From positions 7,332 through 60,856 of the forward strand of contig CALZIQ010000006.1 in assembly GCA_945787735.1 (NCBI GenBank): a stretch of 53,525 nucleotides of DNA. Reading direction: 5' to 3'. Of this stretch, positions 10,101 to 17,978 are shown one piece after another. Made by a program: the position numbers and the translations under genes. A model generated the notes under the pieces. That model was given only the letters and a program-made list of their open reading frames with translations, did not search any database and was not told the DNA's origin. The stretch's first letter is position 1. Every line of letters starts with the position of its first letter. Origin of the DNA: an uncultured Chromatiaceae bacterium (GTDB lineage: Bacteria; Pseudomonadota; Gammaproteobacteria; Tenderiales; Tenderiaceae).

Positions 10101-11054
10101 ATGATGTTTACGCAGACTCTCGGCAATTTCGCGAATCTCGCGCTCTCCTGGCAGAAAGATCAGCACATCGCCCTGACCCAGCCGCGCCAGCTCATCCACG
10201 GCATCGCGGATGGCCTGTTGCAGGTCACGGTCTTGCTCGTCTTCGTCCTCCGCCTGCAACGGCCGGTAATGTATGTCGACCGGATAAGTGCGGCCCGACA
10301 CTTCGAGAATGGGTGCAGCATCAAAATGCTGAGCAAAACGCTCGGTGTCGATGGTGGCCGAGGTGATAATCAACTGTAGTTCTGGCCGCTTTGGCAGAAG
10401 CTGTTTCAGGTATCCCAACAGAAAATCGATATTCAGACTGCGCTCATGGGCCTCGTCAATGATGAGGGTGTCGTATTGATTTAGAAAACGATCGGCCTGG
10501 CTCTCGGCCAGCAGGATGCCATCGGTCATGAGCTTGATATAACTCTCAGGCCGGGTGCGATCAGAAAAACGCACCTTATATCCCACCGCATGGCCCAATT
10601 CAGTCTGCAGTTCGCCGGCAATGCGGGTGGCGACACTACGGGCGGCGATGCGGCGTGGCTGGGTGTGCCCGATCAAGCCATCAACACCACGGCCCGCTTC
10701 GAGACAAATCTTGGGCAGTTGTGTGGTCTTGCCCGAACCGGTCTCGCCGGCAACAATCACCACCTGATGTTGTTGAATTACTTCAAGTATCTCCTCACGA
10801 CGTTCGCTAACTGGCAGCTCGTCCGGGTACGTCGGCTTGGGCAGCTTATCCTGGCGTAGCTGCCGTTTTTGGCATGACACCTGTATCTCAGCTGCCAGCT
10901 TTTCCAGCCCGGCAATGTCGTCATGATTCTGGCGTCGCAGACGCTGGCGCAGCCGATGACGATCAATAAGCAAGCACTTATCGATTTCTTCGTTTAATAA
11001 TTTTGGGCTAAAGCTCACAACGCAATCTCGAGAAACTACACTAATTGCCGACAC
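7161..11054 (-). CDS. hrpA: ATP-dependent RNA helicase HrpA (DEAH box)
   Basis: [76 protein letters not shown]; about 1300 aa. Confidence 0.95.
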   Translation of the reverse strand: [1297 protein letters not shown]

Positions 11055-11085
11055 ATCTACTGAAGCATTAAAGCATGAGGACAGG

Positions 11086-11970
11086 ATGTCAGCTGAAATT
11101 CAGACAGATTGTATCAGCCACCTGAAGCGCCACGTTAAAACCCTTGCCGATGAGATTGGCGAGCGCCATGTGCGCAAACACTTTGCCCTGCACAAGGCCG
11201 CCAATTATATCAGCCAGCAATGGGAAGCGATGGGTTATGAGCTTACGCGCCAGCCATTCAAGGCCAAGGGGGTGGAGTGCGAAAACCTCGAGGTAAGCAG
11301 AACCGGCAAAACGCGGCCTGATGATATCTTTCTGGTCTGCGCCAATTATGACAGCCCAAAAGACTGCCCTGGCGCCAACGGCAACGCATCTGGCGTTGGC
11401 GCCATGCTGGAGATTGCGCGTTATTTTTCCCAGATTACTCCTGATTTCACCGTCCGCTTTGTCGCCTTGACCAATGAAAGTCCACCCTTCTTCGGCACAG
11501 AAAAATCGGGCAGCTGGATATATGCGCATCATGCCAGGCAAAATTGCGACAGAATTCAGGCAGCCATCATGCTCGAATCGCTCGGCTACTATAACAACAG
11601 CATAGGCAGCCAGCTCTATCCGGCCTTGATGGGTGCACTTTATCCCAAGCAAGCCAATTTTGTCGCCATGACATCAAATCTCAGATCAATGACAGCTATG
11701 CGCCGATTTGCTCGGCTATTCAAATACAACTCCAGCTTTCGTTGCGAACCTATGATCGCACTAAACTTTTTGCCCTGGGTAAAGTGGAGCGATAACAGCC
11801 CCTTCTGGATCAGTGGCTATCCTGCCTTTATGGTGTCTGACACCTCACCCTACCGCTACCCGTTTTATCATTCGCCTCGAGACACGGCGGAGAAACTGGA
11901 CTATGACAGCCTTAACGTGGTTGCCACCGGCCTGATGAAAAGCCTGGAGAAATACGCCACACTCAAATAA
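11086..11970 (+). CDS. M28-family zinc peptidase/aminopeptidase
   Basis: ANYDSPKDCPGANGNASGVGAMLEIARYF...RFVALTNESPPFFGTEKSGSWIYAHHAR...YPAFMVSDTSPYRYPFYHSPRDTAEKLDY; M28 metal-ligand motifs. Confidence 0.82.
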   Translation: MSAEIQTDCISHLKRHVKTLADEIGERHVRKHFALHKAANYISQQWEAMGYELTRQPFKAKGVECENLEVSRTGKTRPDDIFLVCANYDSPKDCPGANGNASGVGAMLEIARYFSQITPDFTVRFVALTNESPPFFGTEKSGSWIYAHHARQNCDRIQAAIMLESLGYYNNSIGSQLYPALMGALYPKQANFVAMTSNLRSMTAMRRFARLFKYNSSFRCEPMIALNFLPWVKWSDNSPFWISGYPAFMVSDTSPYRYPFYHSPRDTAEKLDYDSLNVVATGLMKSLEKYATLK

Positions 11971-12009
11971 AAAAACCCGGCGGGATAATTCCGCGCCGGA
12001 TTTTTTTTG
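11969..12009 (+). terminator. Intrinsic terminator (probably bidirectional) after the M28 peptidase gene
   Basis: A-run CCGGCGGGATAATTCCGCGCCGG TTTTTTTT. Confidence 0.7.
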
Positions 12010-12026
12010 TTAAATGGCAAATAAGA

Positions 12027-12539
12027 CTAGTCGACTTTGACACTATGGCGCTTGGCCGCCACTACTTTGGGGACAGTCAACTCAAGAATGCCGTCGTTAA
12101 AGCTGGCTTTGGCCTTGGCGCCATCCACCTCGGCGGGCAGGGTCAGGGTACGAACAAATTCACCCCGACTCAGTTCGCGTCGGTGATATTCACCCTTTTC
12201 TTCATTCTCTTCATGCTTGGTGCTGGCGCGCAAGGTCACTGTGTTATCAGACAGACTAATCTCAAGATCCTCTTTTTTGACACCGGGCAACTCAGCCTTG
12301 ACCACAACCTCCTTATCACGGTTGATCACATCCACCTTCGGGGCCCGCCCTTCAAAAGGGGCTGGCATTTCACCCCAGTCCATCTCGAACGGGCGCATAA
12401 AATTACGCGGCCAAGAACGATTGAAAAAACCATCAAACATGCGTTCCATTTCTTCAAATGGTGACAATGCACGGCTAGCGCGTGGCTGCACGTTTTTCTC
12501 AGCCGATTTGGCCACGTCTTTTTTGTCTTCCTTTATCAT
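12027..12539 (-). CDS. Hsp20/alpha-crystallin small heat-shock protein
   Basis: PKVDVINRDKEVVVKAELPGVKKEDLEISLSDNTVTLRAST...GEYHRRELSRGEFVRTLTLPAEVDGAKAKASFNDGILELTVPK. Confidence 0.95.
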   Translation of the reverse strand: MIKEDKKDVAKSAEKNVQPRASRALSPFEEMERMFDGFFNRSWPRNFMRPFEMDWGEMPAPFEGRAPKVDVINRDKEVVVKAELPGVKKEDLEISLSDNTVTLRASTKHEENEEKGEYHRRELSRGEFVRTLTLPAEVDGAKAKASFNDGILELTVPKVVAAKRHSVKVD

Positions 12540-12610
12540 AACGACCTCCTAAACACACATTAAGGACTCACCTACGTCCGCTATTAATTTTTGTTCATAA
12601 TGCTGGATTT

Positions 12611-13501
12611 TCAAGCCTTTTGTTGCCTCCATCTTAAAAATAAATTGCCACCCCAATTGTGAACGGCAAGCCCGAACAATATGCAGCCCGCGCCGGTGAT
12701 AATTTCGACCTGCAAGGGTTCTTGATTTAACCAGTGCCCAAGTGCCAGAGCCAACACTGGGGTAATCAGGGTTAACAGCGCAATGGCATTAGCAGATACA
12801 TGCTTAAGTGCATAATAAAATGCGACAAAACCCACCACCGAACCCATCACGCCAAGATAAACGATGGCCGACAGCGTTTTTTCGGACATCGCTTCGGGCA
12901 ACTGTCCATCAAACAACAACCAGGTAAATAGATAAAGCGGCACGGCCACCAGTAGGCCACCGGCGGTCACCGACAAAGCAGACACATCAGCGCCGATCTT
13001 TTTCACCCAGACCATGCTCAAGGCATGAATGGCAGCCGATGCAAACACGGCTCCAATCCCTAACAAGGCGGAAAAACTAATACTGTCTTGCGGATTAAAT
13101 ATCACGACGAGACCAACAAAACCCAGCAAGGCCCCAAGTAATTTGCTTGGCTGCCACAGGGACTGCCCCAACACCAAAGCGGCGATGAAGAATGTAAGCA
13201 TCGGCAATAAACCATACACCACTGAAACAAGACCTGAGCTGATAAATTGTGCGCCCCAATAAACGCACAGCATGGCGGCATACAGCCCAAGCCCTGAGGC
13301 CAGATAGGTTAGCCGTGCCTGACGATGCCAGCTAAAAGGCAGACGCAGCAAGGCAAGCAAAACGAAGCAGAGCACCACGCCCAACAACATGCGCGCCGTG
13401 AGGCCAAACAGAAAACCAACATCTTCGCTGCTCCACTTGATCGCCAACGGAGTTGTTGACCAAATCAGAATGATCCCCATAAAAGCCGCCGGAACTGACA
13501 T
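12611..13501 (-). CDS. EamA/DMT family transporter
   Basis: About ten hydrophobic helices in 296 aa; YLGVMGSVVGFVAFYYALKHVSANAIALLTLITPVLALALGHWLNQEPL is typical of the EamA domain. Confidence 0.85.
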   Translation of the reverse strand: MSVPAAFMGIILIWSTTPLAIKWSSEDVGFLFGLTARMLLGVVLCFVLLALLRLPFSWHRQARLTYLASGLGLYAAMLCVYWGAQFISSGLVSVVYGLLPMLTFFIAALVLGQSLWQPSKLLGALLGFVGLVVIFNPQDSISFSALLGIGAVFASAAIHALSMVWVKKIGADVSALSVTAGGLLVAVPLYLFTWLLFDGQLPEAMSEKTLSAIVYLGVMGSVVGFVAFYYALKHVSANAIALLTLITPVLALALGHWLNQEPLQVEIITGAGCILFGLAVHNWGGNLFLRWRQQKA

Positions 13502-13525
13502 TGTTCTTTCCTTGGTTCTAGAAAT

Positions 13526-13560
13526 AAAAAAGGCCGCAGATTTTTTGTCTGCGGCCTTTA
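13526..13560. terminator. Intrinsic terminator
   Basis: AAAAAA-GGCCGCAGA-TTTTTTG-TCTGCGGCC-TTT; perfect 9-bp arms. Confidence 0.75.
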
Positions 13561-13722
13561 TGGAAACTTATTTGTCTTAATGAATGACTAACTCATACCT
13601 GTTCCAAAATGCGCAGACGCGGATGCATGTGGTCGTAGCCACACACATACTCGTGCCATCGCAATTCGGTTTGAATGAATCATGCCCATACTCTGCAATT
13701 GATCCGTGATGAGGTCAACCTC

Positions 13723-15033
13723 TTATTTCACCACCCGATGCCTGATGCGCGGCCAATAGCTTGAGTAATCAAATGACGGGCTGTGTTTTTGCACATGACA
13801 CTGGGCACACATTTGCTCCGGCTTATACGCTTGATTCGCCACAGGTTCAAACCCGGCCGACTCGGCATGCTTGCGCCCGGCGCCGTGACAGTTCTCACAC
13901 TGCACATTCAACAGGTGTGGCGTGGCATCGATATCGATGAAGCCACCCTCTTTTTCAAAACCAACTGTATGACACTTGATGCAGGATGGATCAAAAGCCT
14001 TGTTAACCTGCTCGAGCTTGGCAAAGGCATTACTGTGCAGGCTGTCGCGCCAGATGGCGTGTTCTTCCTCATGACAGGTCTGGCACACCTCTTCGCCGAC
14101 AAACGGGCTCTCACCCGAGGCCAGCGCCTTCCGCAATTCCACCCGTTTTAGATACGCCTTTTTCACTGTGGCGTTGTACTCATCGTACCAAGCCAGCAGA
14201 GCGGGGTCGTCCTCTACAGCGGGCGGCATGGAAATGACTTCGTGTTCGAAATCGCTAATGCGGCCATTGTCATCCAAGCTCAGATCCAGTTTACCGAGAC
14301 GCATGCCACGCGAGCCTGGCTGCAATACCAGGGTATTACCAAAGCGTTGCGGTTCACCATATTCTTCATAGGCGGCGCGGATCAACAGGATGTCGACATA
14401 CTCCAGCGGCAGGGACTTGGCTTGCGCCAGCGGCAGGGTAGTCGATAACACGGTCAATCCTTGTTGCTGCGCCTGCTGTAAGCGCTGCCCTAATTGATCG
14501 ACATCATCACCAGCCTGGCCATTGTGTTCAACCTGCATTGCTGCGGCAGGTGATTCAGCCGGGTCGAGCCAAGAAAAGAATGTCAGCACATGCTCCCCGC
14601 GCTTGATTATCTGGCTTGATTTGAAGGCATCATCCACCCAGTTGCTGCTAATCCAGTTAATTTCATGATCGAGTACAAAGCCTGTCCCATAGGCCAGATC
14701 AGTCCATTGCAAACCCACTGCATCATAGTCGAGTTGTGAGAAACCTTTGAGGATGTATTCGCCAGTGAGCTTGTCCTGCGGCACCATGCTGACAATCAAC
14801 CCGCCACCTGAAAAGGCGATCAGATCAGGATGCTGGCCACGTAGCTTTTTCAAAGTGGATGAGTGGCGCAGGATGCCACCCGAGTCACCTTCGATGCTAC
14901 AGCCACAGGGCTCGAGCTCGCCATCGACATTACCGGAATAGGCGATATGCAGTTTATCCTGTTGCGCCAGGGCAAGGGTCGGCAATAGGACAAACAGCAA
15001 TAACAGTATTATTCTTCTTATTCCAAGAGTCAC
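13723..15033 (-). CDS. Exported metallophosphoesterase-like (UshA/5'-nucleotidase-like) domain fused to a tetraheme cytochrome c (cytochrome c554-type) domain
   Basis: Signal peptide GIRRIILLLLFVLLPTLALAQQ; SGNVDGELEPCGCSIEGDSGGILRHSSTL; four CXXCH motifs (CQTCH, CIKCH, CENCH, CAQCH). Start re-assigned to GTG 15033 overlapping the mazG stop (ORF track begins at 15066). Confidence 0.8.
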   Translation of the reverse strand: MTLGIRRIILLLLFVLLPTLALAQQDKLHIAYSGNVDGELEPCGCSIEGDSGGILRHSSTLKKLRGQHPDLIAFSGGGLIVSMVPQDKLTGEYILKGFSQLDYDAVGLQWTDLAYGTGFVLDHEINWISSNWVDDAFKSSQIIKRGEHVLTFFSWLDPAESPAAAMQVEHNGQAGDDVDQLGQRLQQAQQQGLTVLSTTLPLAQAKSLPLEYVDILLIRAAYEEYGEPQRFGNTLVLQPGSRGMRLGKLDLSLDDNGRISDFEHEVISMPPAVEDDPALLAWYDEYNATVKKAYLKRVELRKALASGESPFVGEEVCQTCHEEEHAIWRDSLHSNAFAKLEQVNKAFDPSCIKCHTVGFEKEGGFIDIDATPHLLNVQCENCHGAGRKHAESAGFEPVANQAYKPEQMCAQCHVQKHSPSFDYSSYWPRIRHRVVK

Positions 15034-15833
15034 TTTGCCGTCTCCTCGGCCTTGGCCTGATCCCACAGTTTATCCATCTCTTCCAAAGACATCTGATCCA
15101 GGCGTTGGTTCTGTTGCCGGGCCAATTCTTCTACCCGGCGAAAGCGTGACTCGAAGCGTGCGTTAACGCCACGCATGGCCACTTCCGGCTCGACCTCAGC
15201 ATGGCGGGCGAGGTTAACACAGGCAAAGATCAGATCACCGACTTCATGCATAAGCCTGCCTTTATCGCCCCCCTCGGCCAGCACCTCACGCACTTCGGCC
15301 AGCTCTTCTTCGATTTTTTCCAGCACAGGCTCAATATCGTGCCAGTCAAACCCCAGCCGCGCGGCACGGCGTTGCAGTTTCATCGCGCGCATGAGCCCTG
15401 GCAAAGCGACGGGCACATTATCGAGCACACTGGCGCTGCGTTGCTGCTCAGCTGCCTTGGCATGGCGCTCACGCTCTTTGTGTTGTTCCCAAGCCTGGGT
15501 CTGCGCTTCGGCCGTGGCAATATCTGCTTCGCCAAACACATGGGGATGGCGCTGCTCCAACTTTTCGCTGATGCCGGCAGTAATATCAGAAAATTCAAAC
15601 TCACCCGCTTCTTTGGCCAACTGAGCATAAAACACAATTTGGAATAACAGATCGCCCAGTTCTTCGCGCAGGGCCGACATGTCCTTGTGATCAATCGCTT
15701 CAGCCACCTCATACACTTCTTCAATGGTATAGGGCAGAATGGTTGCAAAGGTCTGCTGTTTATCCCATGGGCAACCACGCTCGGGATCACGCAGCGCGGC
15801 CATCACCTTTAGCAGGCGTTGCATCTGTTCCAT
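15030..15833 (-). CDS. mazG: Nucleoside triphosphate pyrophosphohydrolase MazG
   Basis: LRDPERGCPWDKQQTFATILPYTIEEVYEVAEAIDHKDMSALREELGDLLFQIVFYAQLAKE; canonical MazG. Confidence 0.95.
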   Translation of the reverse strand: MEQMQRLLKVMAALRDPERGCPWDKQQTFATILPYTIEEVYEVAEAIDHKDMSALREELGDLLFQIVFYAQLAKEAGEFEFSDITAGISEKLEQRHPHVFGEADIATAEAQTQAWEQHKERERHAKAAEQQRSASVLDNVPVALPGLMRAMKLQRRAARLGFDWHDIEPVLEKIEEELAEVREVLAEGGDKGRLMHEVGDLIFACVNLARHAEVEPEVAMRGVNARFESRFRRVEELARQQNQRLDQMSLEEMDKLWDQAKAEETAK

Positions 15834-15841
15834 TCTTATTC

Positions 15842-16066
15842 CTAACGTTTTTTGATTGAGACAAATTTATTGCTGTCGTCGAATTCAATCACGAACTCGC
15901 CATGAATGCCATCATGACTGATAAATGGACGCAGGATATTGGCAGGAAACTGGATAATACGACCATCATTCGCGCTAACTACCACGTTGCGAACGCTGCC
16001 GCTGTAGTATTGCTGATATTCGTGGGCGGAGATATGCAGGGTAAATCGTACTTTTCGTGCGTTCAT
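15842..16066 (-). CDS. DUF2835 family small protein
   Basis: FTLHISAHEYQQYYSGSVRNVVVSANDGRIIQFPANILRPFISHDGIHGEFVIEFDDSNKFVSIKK matches the DUF2835 pattern as I remember it. Confidence 0.75.
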   Translation of the reverse strand: MNARKVRFTLHISAHEYQQYYSGSVRNVVVSANDGRIIQFPANILRPFISHDGIHGEFVIEFDDSNKFVSIKKR

Positions 16067-16079
16067 CCCAGGCAGGGCT

Positions 16080-16619
16080 TTAGTCTTTTAGATAATCGAT
16101 CAGCACACCGCTGGTTTGGCGCAGGCGCAGGCTCATCAAGGTGGCCATTTTTCGGATTACCTTGAGCGCCACTTCGGGCTGTTCTTCGATGAACTGTTCG
16201 AAATGATTTTTTGTCATTAATAACAACACGGCAGGATCAGCCACCACCTTGACGGTAGCCGAATGGGGCAGACCATCCAGTAATGACATTTCACCAATCG
16301 TTTTGCCGGCCCTGACTGTGGCGATGCGTTTAGTTTCCTTATAATTGCCGCTTTGCTTAAGGATATCGAGCTTGCCCTCGGCGACGATGAACATGTAATT
16401 TTCACGATCGCCCTCAATCAGCACCTCGGCCCCCACCGGGGCGTTGTAGGCCTGGACATAGCGGGCAAACACATCCACCTCGTGGCGAGTCATGTCACGG
16501 AACATATCCGCCCGTTCAAGCATATTGCCGATTTCTGCTGTAAAGCTTGTCCCGGAACCTGCAAGTTCCAAGTATGCAAACGGGTTTTTACCACTCGCCG
16601 CCATTCCCTGCCTCATCAT
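16080..16619 (-). CDS. Cyclic-nucleotide-binding-domain protein (no HTH)
   Basis: MFRDMTRHEVDVFARYVQAYNAPVGAEVLIEGDRENYMFIVAEGKLDILK...AGKTIGEMSLLDGLPHSATVKVVADPAVLLLMTKNHFEQFIEEQP; CNB beta-roll. Confidence 0.85.
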   Translation of the reverse strand: MMRQGMAASGKNPFAYLELAGSGTSFTAEIGNMLERADMFRDMTRHEVDVFARYVQAYNAPVGAEVLIEGDRENYMFIVAEGKLDILKQSGNYKETKRIATVRAGKTIGEMSLLDGLPHSATVKVVADPAVLLLMTKNHFEQFIEEQPEVALKVIRKMATLMSLRLRQTSGVLIDYLKD

Positions 16620-16679
16620 CTGATTGCACAGTCATGCCATAGTATTATCCTGTTCTGGCAGAGATTTCTTTAATTAAAG

Positions 16680-17363
16680 TCAAGAGTTAGCTTGAGAAGC
16701 TGGGTCAGCCATGGTGAGATCAAGCAAGGGCACAAAGGCTACTGGAAGTACCGTTTTTACTGAAACCTCGCCCCGGTTATCCTTCAGAAACACCTTTAGA
16801 TCCTGGGAATAACCGGGATTACCGACAGGTATTACCAACCTGCCGCCTGGTTTAAGCTGCTGGATCAATGCTTCAGGCACCTGTTGCGGCGCAGCGGCCA
16901 CCAGGATTGCATCGTAGGGGGCAAATTGCTGCAGCCCATTAAAGCCGTTACCCCAAACTACCTCCACATTCTCATAACCCAAGCGCTGCATACGTCGACG
17001 GGCCGAGATGGCCAGCGCTGAGATATTTTCCATGCCATAGACCTGACGCACCAAACGGGACAACACGGCGGCCTGATAACCTGATCCTGTACCCACTTCG
17101 AGCACCGTATCTGTTTCATGTAGATCGAGCAGATCTGTCATCAGGGCGACAATATAGGGTTGCGAAATAGTCTGCCCGTGCCCAATAGGCAGTGGGCCAT
17201 TATCGTAAGCAGAATATTGCAGGTTGGAGGGGACAAACGCATGTCGGGGAACAGCTGCCATCGCAGCCAAGACCCTGGGGCTGATCTCGGCACTGCCGGT
17301 CCAGGGAGCCGCCCCCTTGGCCTCAAGCTTGATGGTGGCAATCATTTCACTGATGTTGGGCAT
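16680..17363 (-). CDS. pcm: Protein-L-isoaspartate O-methyltransferase
   Basis: VPRHAFVPSNLQYSAYDNGPLPIGHGQTISQPYIVALMTDLLDL...VLEVGTGSGYQAAVLSRLVRQVYGME; canonical Pcm. Confidence 0.93.
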   Translation of the reverse strand: MPNISEMIATIKLEAKGAAPWTGSAEISPRVLAAMAAVPRHAFVPSNLQYSAYDNGPLPIGHGQTISQPYIVALMTDLLDLHETDTVLEVGTGSGYQAAVLSRLVRQVYGMENISALAISARRRMQRLGYENVEVVWGNGFNGLQQFAPYDAILVAAAPQQVPEALIQQLKPGGRLVIPVGNPGYSQDLKVFLKDNRGEVSVKTVLPVAFVPLLDLTMADPASQANS

Positions 17364-17373
17364 GGTAGGCGCG

Positions 17374-17670
17374 TCAGTCTTCGGATTCGATCACGCCAAG
17401 CGGACCGGCCCAGTTTTCGGGGTGAATCGCAGCATCGCTATACCCCAGGTCATCCCGCTCAATATCATCGTAGGCACCGGTCCAGTCTTCAGGCGGCTCA
17501 ACACTATTGATCGTCATTTCCGCCCAGGTATCGAAGTCCAGTTCTTCCACTTCACCTTCAAAGTACTGAATTTCAATGGTTGCTTCATCCTGGTCAATGG
17601 CAACCACCTCAAAAGTCTGCCCGCCAGGGGCCTGATACCAGGCACCAATTTCAACTGCAAGTTCCGACAT
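17374..17670 (-). CDS. Small acidic conserved hypothetical protein (possibly DUF6763)
   Basis: MSELAVEIGAWYQAPGGQTFEVVAIDQDEATIEIQYFEGEVEELDFDTWAEM...; start moved from 17706 to 17670 because a strong RBS (GGGAGGTGATGAA) precedes ATG 17670. Confidence 0.6.
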   Translation of the reverse strand: MSELAVEIGAWYQAPGGQTFEVVAIDQDEATIEIQYFEGEVEELDFDTWAEMTINSVEPPEDWTGAYDDIERDDLGYSDAAIHPENWAGPLGVIESED

Positions 17671-17978
17671 TTCATCACCTCCCGGTCCGCTTCCCTTTGG
17701 ACACAAGTATGAAAATTGACCCGCCCCGTCTCACCTATAATTTAGCTTAGAAAATTCACCCTCCAATGTATAGCTCATATGCCGATATCAGCATACCGGA
17801 CAAACAAGTTTATTTTTATTGTTTTCACCAACTGACGCACACCGAAAGTGAGAAACGGCTCACAACCGGGGCTAACAAGCACAGATAAAATGCCGAAAAC
17901 TCTAATGATTAGCACCACAAGTGTAGTCCAGACATTGTTCTGACAAATTCAGCACCCAGCCGCGTTACTGAGAACACC

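Noticed and set aside
9273-10379. 368-aa plus-strand ORF inside hrpA
   Set aside because: Fully antisense to strongly conserved HrpA motifs; composition (Arg/Gln/His/Thr-rich) is typical of a shadow ORF.
7161-11054. HrpA considered as part of a defence system (helicase)
   Set aside because: Full-length housekeeping HrpA with standard motifs and no nuclease or defence partners nearby.
12596-12615. CTTGAAA on the minus strand upstream of hsp20, resembling a sigma32 -35 element
   Set aside because: No convincing CCCCAT-type -10 at correct spacing; it may be chance within the 3' end of the EamA gene.
17848-17863. GTGAGAAACGGCTCAC inverted repeat upstream of the CNB-rhodanese gene
   Set aside because: Short 5-bp arms; expected by chance.
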